Source of the DNA: Pseudomonadota bacterium
GTDB lineage: Bacteria > Pseudomonadota > Alphaproteobacteria > Sphingomonadales > Sphingomonadaceae
Assembly: GCA_020160755.1 (NCBI GenBank)
Contig: JAIUPN010000005.1
Coordinates: 221,510-285,509 of the forward strand
Length of the DNA stretch: 64,000 nucleotides
Direction: 5' to 3'
Part shown: positions 39,057 through 51,300 of the stretch, piece by piece
Position numbering within the stretch: position 1 is the stretch's first letter
How the letters are laid out: every line of letters starts with the position of its first letter
Made by a program: the position numbers and the translations under genes
Notes under the pieces: generated by a model
Database searches by the model: none
What the model was told of the DNA's origin: nothing
Seen by the model: only the letters and a program-made list of their open reading frames with translations

Positions 39057-39752
39057 TCAGCGGTCGTCGATCGGCTGCGGCGGAATTTCCCACACCGGCG
39101 CGCGCGGCGGCACGACTTGCGCCGCCCTGGCCTCGAGCCGCTGCCGTGCCGCCTCGCCGAGCGGCTGTCCGCACGTCCGGCAGCATTCCTCCGCCAGATC
39201 CTCCCGGCTGCGCGTCATTTCGATGATCGCGATGCGCCGCAGGATTTCGGCATCGGTTTCGGCGGACGTCGGCCGCTGGCATTTGCCCGCGTCGCGGCGA
39301 TTGTCGAAGGCGATGCCGCTGAAATATTCCTCGCGCGACAGGAAACGGTGCCGCACCGCCGCGGGCAGCTCATAGGCCTCGGCCTCCTCCGCGGTCAGTT
39401 GCACGCCCTTCCCGTTTTTCAGGTCGCCGCGCTTCAGCAGCAGCCCCAGCATCGAGTCCGACGGCATGATCCGCCGCTCGACCTCGCGGCCATCGCGAAT
39501 GACGACCATCTCGCGCCCCTCGACCGCGCGCTCGTAAGCGACCGCCTCCAGACCGCGCAGCGCCCGCGCGATCGCCTCGCCGCACGCCGTGTCGAACGGC
39601 GGAAACAGCGCGCGCGATCGATTGACCGAGGTCGTGCTCACCCCCGCCACCCGCGCCGCATCGGTGACGCACCCCGTGCGCCCCAGCGTGGCCAGAAACA
39701 CCCGCGTCCGCGCCGCCGTCCATCCATCCGCGCGAATGCGCAGACCGGGCAT
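39057..39752 (-). CDS. Helix-turn-helix protein resembling phage terminase small subunits
   Basis: The 231-residue product begins with an HTH (LRIRADGWTAARTRVFLATL, DAARVAGVSTTSVNRSRALF) like those of terminase small subunits. A long charged middle part follows, then a Cys-bearing end (EECCRTCGQPLGEAARQRLE). No phage gene is nearby, so I do not claim a packaging role; it is more likely a domesticated or merely similar DNA-binding protein. The ATG at 39791 is an alternative start with GGGAGGGGAG in front, but that sequence is part of an intergenic hairpin and may be fortuitous. Confidence 0.65.
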   Translation of the reverse strand: MPGLRIRADGWTAARTRVFLATLGRTGCVTDAARVAGVSTTSVNRSRALFPPFDTACGEAIARALRGLEAVAYERAVEGREMVVIRDGREVERRIMPSDSMLGLLLKRGDLKNGKGVQLTAEEAEAYELPAAVRHRFLSREEYFSGIAFDNRRDAGKCQRPTSAETDAEILRRIAIIEMTRSREDLAEECCRTCGQPLGEAARQRLEARAAQVVPPRAPVWEIPPQPIDDR

Positions 39753-39797
39753 GAAGGGATTGGCATCTCTCCCCCGAACGCCGCCGCCCATCTTACT

Positions 39798-39819
39798 CCC
39801 CTCCCGCTTGCGGGAGGGG
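39798..39819. repeat. GC-rich hairpin repeat
   Basis: CCCCTCCCGC and GCGGGAGGGG form a perfect 10-bp stem with a TT loop, followed by GTTGGGGGAGGG. This type of short hairpin is familiar from intergenic DNA of sphingomonads. It sits near the possible start of the terminase-like gene. Confidence 0.6.
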
Positions 39820-40012
39820 TTGGGGGAGGGCCTGTTCCGCTCCTCCCTGCCACCCGAAGCCGCAGCCATACCTCCCTATTTCCTCCGCGAACCCCGCTCC
39901 ACCTTACGTCCCATAGCTCCATCTCCCGAATCACTTGGAATGAATCGGAACGATTCTGAACCTATTTGGATAATTTAGGAAAGCAATATTTGCCGATCGA
40001 ATTTTTGACGGC

Positions 40013-40043
40013 TTGACCTTGTAGTGGCTACAACCTTTATGGC
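40013..40043 (+). promoter_or_regulatory. MerR-type promoter and operator for the TonB-dependent receptor
   Basis: A -35 element TTGACC (40013-40018) is separated by 19 bp from TATGGC (40038-40043). This over-long spacer is the hallmark of MerR-regulated promoters. The spacer region contains the near-perfect dyad ACCTTGTAG-TGG-CTACAACCT (40016-40036). The same half-site CCTTGTAG occurs upstream of the merR gene at 42105. The receptor would start about 65 bp further on. Confidence 0.78.
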
Positions 40044-40110
40044 CCTTCCGGCCGTGGCCCGTAACTTTTTGCGAGCGCCGTAAACTCGCATGCCAGCCGG
40101 AGACGCTCAG

Positions 40111-42081
40111 GTGACCAAATCCCCGAAGATTCTGCCGCTCGCGGCGATGGCCCTCATTCCGAGCATCGGGCTTTGCCCCCCCGCCGCCCATGCGCAGGAG
40201 CGTCACGACGAGGCGGAGGAAGGCGAAGAAGACATCGTCGTGCAGGCGACACGCTCGGGCCGCCGCGTGCAGGACGAAGCGATCCGCGTCGAAGTGATCG
40301 GCCGCGAGGAAATCGAAGAAAAATTGCTGATGACGCCGGGCAATGTCTCGATGCTCGTCGCCGAAACGCCGGGCGTGCGCGTGCAGGTCACGTCGCCCGC
40401 GCTCGGATCGTCGAACATCCGCATGCAGGGCATGTCGGGGCGCTATACCCAGCTTCTCTCCGATGGCCTGCCGCTCTACGGCGGCCAGCCCTCGTCGATC
40501 GGCCTGCTCCAGATTCCGCCGACCGACCTCGGGCAGGTCGAGGTGATCAAGGGCTCGGCGTCGGCGCTCTACGGACCCTCGGCGCTTGGTGGGGTCATCA
40601 ACCTCGTCTCGCGCCGACCCAAGGCCGAAGCCGAGGCAGAATTGCTGCTCAACGCCACGACCCGCGACGGGCAGGACGTCACCGGCTACACATCGGGGCC
40701 GCTGGCTGCGAACTGGAGCTATTCGCTCACCGGCGGCTATCACCGCCAGACGCGCAAGGATCTCGACGATGACGGCTGGATCGACATGCCGGGCTTCGAC
40801 CGCTGGACGGTCCGCCCACGCCTTTTCTGGGAAGGCGACGATGGCGCAACCGCGCTGATCACCGTCGGCGCGACACACGAAGACCGGACGGGCGGCACAC
40901 TCGCCGATCGCACCGCCCCCGACGGCCAGCCCTTCCCGCTGACGCAGGACAGCCGCCGCCTCGACGCCGGGCTCGTCGCCGAATTTCCGGTCGAAAATCT
41001 CGGCAAAATCGGCGTGCGGGCTTCGGCGATGACGCAACGCCACCGCCAGCTTTTCGGCACCAGCGCCGAAACCGACAAGCAGCATACCTTCTTCGCCGAA
41101 ACCTCGCTCGCCGGGGAAAGCGGGCCGACGAACTGGCTCGCGGGCGCGGCGTTTCAGGCCGACCTCTACCGCTCGCGCGCTTTCCCGAGCTTCGACTACA
41201 GCTATACCGTCCCCGGCCTCTTCGGACAGGTCGAACAGGAGCTGACCGACGAGCTGCTGCTCGCGGGCAGCGCGCGCGTGGATTTCCACAGCGACTATGG
41301 CACGCGTTTCAGCCCGCGTCTCTCGGCGCTCTACCGTCCCGGCCCGTGGACGATCCGCGCGTCGATCGGCAAGGGCTTCTACGCCCCCACGCCATTCGTG
41401 GACGAGATCGAGGCGGCGGGCCTGTCGCGTCTCGAACCACTTGGCCCGCTCAAGGCCGAAACCGCGAAAACGGCTTCGCTCGACTTCGGCTATGCCAAGG
41501 GACCGATCGAAGCGAGCTTCACCCTTTTCGCTTCGGACATCGACAATGCCGTGCAATTGCAGGATGTCGACGCCGACAGCGTGCACCTCGTCAACGCGCT
41601 CGGCACGACGCGAACGCGCGGCGGCGAACTGATGCTGCGTTACCGCTGGCAGGGTTTCTCGGTCACCGGTAGCTATGTCTTTGTCGACGCCAGCGAGTCC
41701 GACCCGTCGGGCACCGGCCGCCGTACCACGCCGCGCACCCCACGCCACACCGCGGGGCTCGTCGGCATGTGGGAAGAACATGGCAAGGGACGCATCGGGA
41801 TCGAGGCCTATTATACCGGGCGCCAGCAACTCGACGACAATCCCTATCGCACGCGCAGTCGCCCCTATTTCGAACTCGGCGCGCTCGGTGAAATCACCCT
41901 CGGCAAGATCAGCCTGTTCGTGAACGCCGAAAATATCCTCAATATCCGCCAGACCAAATATGATCCCCTTCTGCTTCCGCAACGCGCGCCCGATGGCAGC
42001 TGGACGGTCGATGCATGGGCGCCGACCGACGGTTTTGTCGTCAACGGCGGCATCCGCTTCAAATTCGGTGGCGGCCATTGA
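40111..42081 (+). CDS. TonB-dependent receptor, probably metal-regulated
   Basis: The 656-residue protein has a signal peptide (TKSPKILPLAAMALIPSIGL...AHAQ), a short acidic His-containing segment (ERHDEAEEGEED) and the TonB-box-like DIVVQATRS. The plug (~50-160: AETPGVRVQVTSPALGSSNI, RYTQLLSDGLPLYGGQ, VEVIKGSASALYGPSALGGV) resembles siderophore/metal receptors. A 22-strand-type barrel ends in GIRFKFGGGH. I prefer the GTG at 40111 because GGAGA stands 7 bases upstream; the ATG at 40090 has no good site. A MerR-type promoter lies upstream and a MerR gene follows, which suggests a substrate linked to a heavy metal. Confidence 0.88.
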   Translation: MTKSPKILPLAAMALIPSIGLCPPAAHAQERHDEAEEGEEDIVVQATRSGRRVQDEAIRVEVIGREEIEEKLLMTPGNVSMLVAETPGVRVQVTSPALGSSNIRMQGMSGRYTQLLSDGLPLYGGQPSSIGLLQIPPTDLGQVEVIKGSASALYGPSALGGVINLVSRRPKAEAEAELLLNATTRDGQDVTGYTSGPLAANWSYSLTGGYHRQTRKDLDDDGWIDMPGFDRWTVRPRLFWEGDDGATALITVGATHEDRTGGTLADRTAPDGQPFPLTQDSRRLDAGLVAEFPVENLGKIGVRASAMTQRHRQLFGTSAETDKQHTFFAETSLAGESGPTNWLAGAAFQADLYRSRAFPSFDYSYTVPGLFGQVEQELTDELLLAGSARVDFHSDYGTRFSPRLSALYRPGPWTIRASIGKGFYAPTPFVDEIEAAGLSRLEPLGPLKAETAKTASLDFGYAKGPIEASFTLFASDIDNAVQLQDVDADSVHLVNALGTTRTRGGELMLRYRWQGFSVTGSYVFVDASESDPSGTGRRTTPRTPRHTAGLVGMWEEHGKGRIGIEAYYTGRQQLDDNPYRTRSRPYFELGALGEITLGKISLFVNAENILNIRQTKYDPLLLPQRAPDGSWTVDAWAPTDGFVVNGGIRFKFGGGH

Positions 42082-42104
42082 TCCCAAAGCCCCAAGCGCC
42101 TAGG

Positions 42105-42131
42105 CCAACCTTGTAGAAACTATAAGGTTGG
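42105..42131. promoter_or_regulatory. MerR-type operator upstream of the regulator gene
   Basis: CCAACCTTGTAG-AAA-CTATAAGGTTGG has 12-bp arms with one mismatch. The half-site matches that of the receptor promoter at 40016. It ends 4 bp before the merR start codon, so it cannot be the spacer of a normal forward promoter for this gene. It more likely gives autoregulation or blocks read-through from the receptor gene. Confidence 0.75.
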
Positions 42132-42135
42132 CACC

Positions 42136-42528
42136 ATGCGTATAGGCGAACTCGCTCGTCTGACAGGAACGAGGACGGAGACAATCCGCTTCTACGAAAA
42201 GGAAGGCCTGCTTCCGCCACCCGCCCGGACATCGGCGAACTATCGCAGCTATGGCATCGCACATGGCCAACGCCTGTCGTTCATTCGGCGCGCCCGCGAC
42301 CTCGGTTTCCGGCTGGAGGACGTTCGCGAATTGCTGACGCTCGCGGACCACCGCGACCAATCCTGTGGTGCCGTCGACAAGATAACATCGCGACACCTTT
42401 CCGAGATCGACACGAAAATAGCCGATCTCGGGAAGATGCGCGCCGAATTGGCGCGGATGCTTGGCAGCTGTCGACAAGGAACGATCGACGACTGCCGCAT
42501 TATCGAGACACTGGGGCCGCAGACCTGA
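42136..42528 (+). CDS. MerR family heavy-metal-responsive regulator (CadR/PbrR/ZntR-like)
   Basis: The 130-residue protein has the MerR winged helix (MRIGELARLTGTRTETIRFY, EKEGLLPPPARTSANYRSYG), a dimerisation helix, and three cysteines at 77, 112 and 120 (QSCGAV, GSCRQGTIDDC). From memory, CadR-type regulators bind Cd/Pb/Zn with Cys at about 77, 112 and 119, so this fits a divalent soft-metal sensor. CueR-like copper sensors have a different C-terminal CxxxxxxxC loop and lack Cys77. It lies 54 bp after the receptor gene on the same strand. A run of nine C residues follows the stop codon. Confidence 0.88.
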   Translation: MRIGELARLTGTRTETIRFYEKEGLLPPPARTSANYRSYGIAHGQRLSFIRRARDLGFRLEDVRELLTLADHRDQSCGAVDKITSRHLSEIDTKIADLGKMRAELARMLGSCRQGTIDDCRIIETLGPQT

Positions 42529-42668
42529 CCCCCCCCCTTGCATTTCCTTGGCCTGGGCGTAAGGCGGCGCCAACATAAACCCGCGCGTGCGACTCCCGTT
42601 GGCCCCGCTCTCCCGCTTCGCCACCGGACAGTCATTCCCCGCCGCGCCAACATGGGGACTGCAATCCT

Positions 42669-45341
<2,673 letters not shown>

Positions 45342-45362
45342 CGCAGCAGGCAGCTGATGCTA

Positions 45363-45396
45363 AAAACGCCCGCCCCCTTACCGGGGCGGGCGTTTT
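45363..45396 (+). terminator. Rho-independent terminator of acnA
   Basis: The arms AAAACGCCCGCCCC (45363-45376) and GGGGCGGGCGTTTT (45383-45396) are perfect complements around the loop CTTACC. A T-run ends the stem. The symmetric A/T ends would allow function in both directions. Confidence 0.93.
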
Positions 45397-45414
45397 CATA
45401 TGGAGAGGATGCGC

Positions 45415-45690
45415 ATGAGCGCCGAAGTGATCGTCATCGAAGCCATCGGCTGGGCGGCTGCCGTCATCATCCTCGCCGCTTATGTCCTGCTGTCGCTCGG
45501 CAAGCTTGAAGGGCGCAGCTATCTTTATCAATGGATGAACGTGGTCGGCGCCGGCGGCTTCATCATCAATTCGGGCTATAATGGCGCGCTGCCCTCGGCG
45601 GTTCTCAACGTCATCTGGGCCGCAATGGGTTTGTTTACCCTGTGGAGCGTCTGGCGCGCACGGCGGGTCGCGCGGGGTGCGCTGCCCTAA
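45415..45690 (+). CDS. Small membrane protein of the CBU_0592-like family
   Basis: The 91-residue product has three hydrophobic helices (IEAIGWAAAVIILAAYVLLS, YQWMNVVGAGGFIINSGY, SAVLNVIWAAMGLFTLW). The LYQWMNVVGAGGFIINSGYNGALPSAVLN-type core is familiar from CBU_0592-like proteins, split here into motifs. No activity is known. GGAGAGG stands 6 bases before the ATG at 45415. Its stop overlaps the stop of the convergent amidohydrolase gene by 4 bp. Confidence 0.8.
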   Translation: MSAEVIVIEAIGWAAAVIILAAYVLLSLGKLEGRSYLYQWMNVVGAGGFIINSGYNGALPSAVLNVIWAAMGLFTLWSVWRARRVARGALP

Positions 45691-47144
45691 GGCTTGGCGG
45701 CCTCGGCATTCCAGGCCACAACCTTCGCGCGCGTGTCGGCGAGCATCTTGTCGAGTGCCGCACGATCCAGCACCTCGCCGCGCATCACGACCGTATCGAT
45801 GGCCCGGGTCGCGGCGATATCCTCCAGCGGATTGCGATCGAGCAGCACCAGATCCGCCGCCATGCCCGGCTTCACCGCGCCATAGCGTTCGAGCCAGCCG
45901 AACCATGCCGGCCCGGCGCGCGTTGCCGAAGCAAGCGCCTGCGCCGGCGTCAGGCCCTTCTCGACGAACAGGCCGATCTCGTCGTGCAGACCGAAACCCG
46001 GATAGTTGAAGCTGTTGAGGAAACCCGCGTCGGTTCCAGCGATGATCGGCACCCCCGCCTCTGCGAGCATCGGCAGGATCGTCGCGACATCCTCAATCTG
46101 CTTGTGCCGCGCAGCGATTGCCGCCGCATCCGCCTTCGCCGCGCGCTCGATACGCCAGTCATAGGTCTTGCGCAGCTTCGGTCCGATATAGGCGAGGCCC
46201 GCATCCTTCGAATGATCGTCGCGGTCGAGATACGCGATGATCCGGCCGCCGTTGAGCGTCGGGGTGACGAACACCCCCTTCGCGGCAAAGCGGCGATAGA
46301 CGGCCATCGCCGTGTCGCGGTCGAACCCCGCGTCGAGCCGCCGGTTCGCTTCGGTGCGGTCGATGCGCTTCGCGGCAAAATCGGCGGCAATCGCGGCCTC
46401 GTCCTTCGCGCCGGCATTATAGGCGTAGTCGAGATGCTCGATCGAACTGATCCCGGCGTCAACCGCCTGTTCGGTCGTCAGCGCCATCGGGATATGCCCC
46501 GAGGTTCGGAGGCCGAGCGCCTTCGCCTGCCGCAAGGCATAGAGGAACAGTTCGGGTTTTAGCGTGCTGTCGGTGATCTTGACGAAATCGACCTTGTCCC
46601 GGTTCTTCAGACGGTCGAGCGCGGCATCGACATCGGCCTCGGTCCCGACCTCGATCGTGCCCTTCCACACCGGCGCAATGCCCTCGATCTTTGCGCCCGA
46701 GCTCAGCAGGCGTGGGCCGAAGAGCTTGCCGGCGGCAATCTCGCCACGCCAGGCAAGCACCTGTTCGGGCAAATCGCCCGACGCATCGCGGATCGTCGTG
46801 ATCCCGTTCGCGACATAGAGCGGCAGCAGCGCCTTATTCTCTTCGATCAATTCGGGGCCGCCGCCGAAATGCACATGCATGTCCCAAAGGCCGGGGATCA
46901 GATAGCGCCCCTTGCCCTCGACCGTCCGCCCGGCACGCCAGTCTTTGGCGATCGCCGCATCGGCACCGACCGCAACGATATCGGCGCCTTTCAGCACCAC
47001 CGCCTGCGCCGCGACTGTCTTTGCCGCCTCAACGTCGACAATTGTCACATGGCGAATGATGACATCGCCCTGTTTCGGCGCAGCCTGCGCGGGCGCGGCA
47101 AGGGCGAACAGCAGGGAGGCGAAGACAAGGGGCAGAGATTTCAT
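45687..47144 (-). CDS. Exported amidohydrolase family protein
   Basis: The 485-residue product has a signal peptide (MKSLPLVFASLLFALAAPAQA). The metal-dependent amidohydrolase fold follows: LIPGLWDMHVHFGG (HxH), the FVKITDSTLK strand in the region of the bridging Lys, GHIPMALTTEQAV and SIEHLDY (His ligands), and IIAGTDAGF (catalytic Asp). The final strand segment GMAADLVLLDRNPLEDI is typical of imidazolonepropionase-like and prolidase-like secreted members. A peptide or hydantoin-like substrate is possible but not shown. AAAGG precedes the ATG. A tRNA gene lies 65 bp upstream. Confidence 0.88.
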   Translation of the reverse strand: MKSLPLVFASLLFALAAPAQAAPKQGDVIIRHVTIVDVEAAKTVAAQAVVLKGADIVAVGADAAIAKDWRAGRTVEGKGRYLIPGLWDMHVHFGGGPELIEENKALLPLYVANGITTIRDASGDLPEQVLAWRGEIAAGKLFGPRLLSSGAKIEGIAPVWKGTIEVGTEADVDAALDRLKNRDKVDFVKITDSTLKPELFLYALRQAKALGLRTSGHIPMALTTEQAVDAGISSIEHLDYAYNAGAKDEAAIAADFAAKRIDRTEANRRLDAGFDRDTAMAVYRRFAAKGVFVTPTLNGGRIIAYLDRDDHSKDAGLAYIGPKLRKTYDWRIERAAKADAAAIAARHKQIEDVATILPMLAEAGVPIIAGTDAGFLNSFNYPGFGLHDEIGLFVEKGLTPAQALASATRAGPAWFGWLERYGAVKPGMAADLVLLDRNPLEDIAATRAIDTVVMRGEVLDRAALDKMLADTRAKVVAWNAEAAKP

Positions 47145-47209
47145 GGGCGACCTTTCCGAACTGGAAAGCGCTTTAGCGCCGCCGCGCCTGAAACGACAGG
47201 GGGAAGCGA

Positions 47210-47285
47210 TGGTGGGCGCTGACGGGCTCGAACCGCCGACCCTCTCGGTGTAAACGAGATGCTCTACCAACTGAGCTAAGCGCCC
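47210..47285 (-). tRNA. tRNA-Val (anticodon UAC)
   Basis: The 76-base gene on the minus strand folds as a standard cloverleaf. The acceptor stem is GGGCGCT/AGCGCCC, the D-arm is GCTCAGTTGGTAGAGC, the anticodon loop TTTACAC gives anticodon TAC, and the T-arm contains GGTTCGAGCC. The CCA end is encoded (47210-47212). No attachment-site duplication or integrase is visible next to it. Confidence 0.96.
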
Positions 47286-47342
47286 CCGAAGGGAGGTGCG
47301 CCCTGCCACAAGCCGTCGGCGCTGGCAAGCAAGACGCGCGCG

Positions 47343-48314
47343 TCAGAGCCAGCCGATATGCTTGAAGCGCCAGAAGACGAGTCCCGATCCGCCAAAAATC
47401 AGGGCGAGAGCGAACGGGTAACCGAAAGCCCAGTCGAGTTCGGGCATGAATTCGAAATTCATGCCATAAATGCCGGCGATCGCGGTCGGCACCGCGAGGA
47501 TCGCGGCCCACGCGGCGAGCTGGCGCGTGATCACACCCTGGCGTTGCTGTTCGAGCATCCCGTTGGTTTCGATGACAGACGCGGCAATGTCGCGCAGCCC
47601 GGTCAGGCGAAATTCGGCGCGCTGTACATGATCCCAGATGTCGCGGAAAAAGGGGCGCACCGCGGCGTCGATATTGGGCAGATCCTCTTCGGTCGCGAGG
47701 CGCCCGGCGACCTCCTTCATCATGCCGACGAGGCGCTGGAAGCGGATGATCTCGTGCCGTTGCGCATAGAGGTGGCGAATTTCCGCGGCATCGAGTGGCG
47801 TGTCCATCACGCTTTCCTCGACCAGCAGCATCCGGTCTTCGATCGCATCGACGACGGGGAAATACCCGTCGACGATGAAATCGAGCACCGCATAGAGGAC
47901 ATAGTCGGGGCCGTGCGCAAGCTTGGCGGGCAGCGTTTCGAGCCGCGAGCGGATTTCGGTGTGCGTCCGCGCCGACCCGTGACGGACGCTGACGAAGAAA
48001 TGCGGACCGAGGAAAAAAGCGGTCTCGCCCGGATGGATCGTGTCGGAATCGAGGTTCGCGGTGCGGGTGATGACGAAGAGCTGGTCGCCATAGGCCTCGA
48101 CCTTGGGCAACTGGTTCGCCTTCAGCGCATCCTCGACCGCAAGTGGATGGAGACCGAACCGCTTCGCAATCCCCTCCAACTCGCCCGGCGTGGGTTCGTA
48201 AAGGCCAAGCCAGAAGAAATCGCCGTCGTCGCAATCTTCGGGAAGCTCCTCGTCCGGACCGATGTCGCGGACGAGCTTGCCGTCGTGATAGAGGCGGGCG
48301 GCCATGATCGGCAT
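47343..48314 (-). CDS. corA: CorA family magnesium/cobalt transporter
   Basis: The 323-residue protein has a long cytoplasmic alpha/beta N domain with the long stalk helix (~150-255) and two C-terminal membrane helices. The signature GMN is present as YGMNFEFMPEL at the end of the first helix (AAWAAILAVPTAIAGIYGMN). The short positively charged tail after the last helix (FKHIGWL) is shorter than usual. It should form a pentameric inner-membrane channel. In alphaproteobacteria such proteins are usually Mg2+ channels. Confidence 0.93.
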   Translation of the reverse strand: MPIMAARLYHDGKLVRDIGPDEELPEDCDDGDFFWLGLYEPTPGELEGIAKRFGLHPLAVEDALKANQLPKVEAYGDQLFVITRTANLDSDTIHPGETAFFLGPHFFVSVRHGSARTHTEIRSRLETLPAKLAHGPDYVLYAVLDFIVDGYFPVVDAIEDRMLLVEESVMDTPLDAAEIRHLYAQRHEIIRFQRLVGMMKEVAGRLATEEDLPNIDAAVRPFFRDIWDHVQRAEFRLTGLRDIAASVIETNGMLEQQRQGVITRQLAAWAAILAVPTAIAGIYGMNFEFMPELDWAFGYPFALALIFGGSGLVFWRFKHIGWL

Positions 48315-48378
48315 ACGGCGGAAACTCCCTTGATCTGCGGCGCCTACATAATGCGGCCCGCGCCGAAGGGAAATGTGT

Positions 48379-51300
48379 TCAATCGTCGCGATTGGCGATG
48401 TTGGTGAATGCTGCCCACGCCGCCGGATGCGCCCAGTCGGGCCTCCAGCCCCGGATCGCGGTGCCGTCGGCGCGCTTGCCGCTGCGCACTGCCTTCATCC
48501 CCGATTGCAGCGCCTGCGCGCGCGATACGTCGGGATTGGCGCGCCGTGCCATCAGCGTTTCGACCGTCAGGACAGCGGTCGCTTCGTCCGAAACGCGCCA
48601 GTGGCTGGCGAGCAGCGCGTCGGCGCCCGCGTAGAGGAACCCGCGCGCGAGCGCCGAGAGGCTGTCTCCGCCGCCCGAATTTTCCGCCGATGCGGTGTTG
48701 CACGCCGAGAGGATAACCCAGTCGGCCGACAGCGTCAGCCGTGCCGCCTCGGTCGCGGTCAGCAATCCGTCGTCGAGGTCGCTGGGCGCAGCAGGCGGAG
48801 TCAGCACGAGCCCCGGCTCGCCGAGACCGAGGCCCGGATCGGGGAGCAGGCCGTGTGTCGCGATCGCGACGATGTTGCTCGTGGACAGGATCGCGTCCTG
48901 CCGGAGCGCCGCTTCGGTCGCCTTGTCGTCGAGCGTCAGGCTGGCGGGTGATGCACCGAACAGGTCGGCCATCGCGGCGAGTTCGACTTTCGTGCCCGGG
49001 AGCGGGGTCAGCCGACGAAGCGCATCAGGGTCGGCAAGCGGCGAGCCGGCGGCGGAAACGCCGTCGAAAACGCCGACTCCGGCCGCTGCCCGCGCCCCGG
49101 TGTCGCCGCCGAGCAGCACCGGCGCACCATAGCCGCGAAAACTTTTGTCGCGCCCGGCGGTGCGTGCCTCGCGAGGCAGCGTCAGCGCCGCTGCCGAGGG
49201 AAGGCTGGTAAAGGCGTAACGATCGGCAAGCCATCCTGCGCGGGCATGCGCATCGGGATCGGCAAGATCAGCGCCTTCGGGCAGCGGCGTCGCCGACAAC
49301 ATCGCGAGCGGCAGGTCGCCGAGCTTCCCCGAACTCGCAACATAGATGCGTTTTATGTCCTTCAGCAGCGGCTCGATCGGCTCGATCAGTTCCTTGTAGA
49401 GCGTGTGCGCGGTGTCGATATCGAAGCGTCGATGCCCTTCGAGCTCCTTCACCGTCGCCGGCAGCGCATCGAGCTCGGCCTTGCGCGCCACTGAGCAGGT
49501 CGCGAAATCGACGTCGCAGCGCAGGTCCGAAATCTGTTTGAGGATGACGTCGATTTCCTTCGCCGGACGGCTCCAGCCAACCGCGTTCGGGGTGACGACG
49601 AAAAGGTGGAAGGTGTTCGCCGCCTCGGTCATCAGCAATAACGCTTCGCCCGGTCGCAACTCCTTTTGCGCATCCGCCAGCCCGATCGGGCGCGGCGACA
49701 CAAGTTGCCGGTACGACGGATATTTCTTGTCGATCAGCGCGCTGACATCGGCAAGCTCGGCCTGAACGCTGTCGAACTCGCCGCGTAGCCGGGCGGCTTC
49801 GACGGGTTTCCGGTCGCCAAGCGCGCGCAGCAGATTCTTGTCGATGAGATTGGCGCGCGCAGCGAGATCCTGTTCCTGACGCACCGCTTCGGCCATTTGC
49901 GGGGTTTTCGCAGCACCGCGCGCGGCGGTCTGGAGCACCGCGCGGCCCGTGGCAGAGCTGACTGCATCCTGCGCAGCGCGGAAAGCACGATCCTGGATTT
50001 GCGACTGTTCGGCCGCTCCCGGCGTATCGCTCATCAATCCGAACGCCGCGTTCATATAGGTGGTAAACACGCCGCGATTGGGATTGGCCTGTTGCCGGTC
50101 GAGCCCGGACAGCGCGACCGCATTACGGCCTGCCGCACTCTGGTCGTTCTGGCGCCGCACGATCGCGACCGCTTTGCCTGCCGCCTGCTCGGCCTCGGCC
50201 GCCTTGCCCTGCCGCAGCAGGTTCGACGCGAGATTATCGTATGCGTAGGCGGTGTCGATATGCGCCTCGCCGACATTGTGCTGCAGGATCGCGAGCGATT
50301 GACGATAATAGGGCTCGGCTGCCTTGTCGCCGTTCGCGCCGCCACCGCGGACCAGTGCCGCCGCGACGCTGTTATAGGCAACGGCGGTGAGCGGGTGATT
50401 TTCGCCGAGCAGGCGGCGACGGATTTCGAGCGCCTTGCGCGTCATGTCGGCCTCTTCGGCGTGACGCCCCAAGCCGCCGAGGGTCGAGCCGAGGCTGAGG
50501 TAAGCCCACGCGGTTTCGGGATTGTCGTCGCCGAACTTCGCCTGAAAAATGCCGAGCGCCTGGCGCATCAACGGCTCGGCCGCCTCCGAACGGCCATCAT
50601 CGCGCAAATTGTAAGCGAGGTTGATCAGCGTGGTGGCATAAGACGGGTGATCGACCCCGCCGACGCGTTCCTGGATCTCGAGCGCGCGGCGATACATCGG
50701 CTCGGCCTCGGCATAGCGGCCCTGCTGGTTCAGATTGTGCGCTACGTTAGCGTACATCGTTGCGGTACGCTCGCTGCTTTCGCCGAGCGACTGACGCGTG
50801 ATGTCGAGCGCCTTGCGCACCAGCGGCTCGATCGCGCTCGGCGGCAAGCCCTGCTTCTCCATGTTCAGCCCCAGATTATTATAGGCCTCACCGGTCAGCG
50901 CGTGGCTTTCACCGAGCAGCCCCGACCGGATCGCGAGCGCCTTGCGATAGGCGGCGTCGGCTTCGCCGAACCGCCCCGCAAGCGTCAGGCTGTGCGCAAC
51001 CGCCGTGTATCCAAGCGCGGCCTCCGCGCTGTCGTCGCCCTTCGCGGCACGTGCCAGATCGAGCGATTTGTTCGCCGCCGCCGACGCCTCGGCATAGCGC
51101 CCCATGTCACCGAAATTCACCGCGCTGTTGTAATAGCGCAGCGAAAGGTCGGCGCCGGTCGTCCCCGGCAGGCTTTCGTCGATCACGCGCGCCTTTTCGA
51201 GCAGCGGCTCGGCTTCGTCATAGCGCGCAAGACCGCGCAGGACGACCGCCAGATTGGCATATCCCGACGCGGTTTCGCGGTGCTGTTCACCGTGGACGGC

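Noticed and set aside
42529..42537. C9 homopolymer as a phase-variation switch
   Set aside because: It lies after the merR stop and 130 bp before acnA, so length change would not shift any reading frame.
47210..47285. tRNA-Val as an integration site of a genomic island
   Set aside because: No integrase and no duplicated tRNA 3' end is visible in the window.
47145..47309. N-terminal extension of the amidohydrolase through the tRNA gene
   Set aside because: The extra residues (LAQLVEHLVYTERVGGSSPS) are the familiar read-through of a tRNA gene. The signal peptide marks the true start at 47144.
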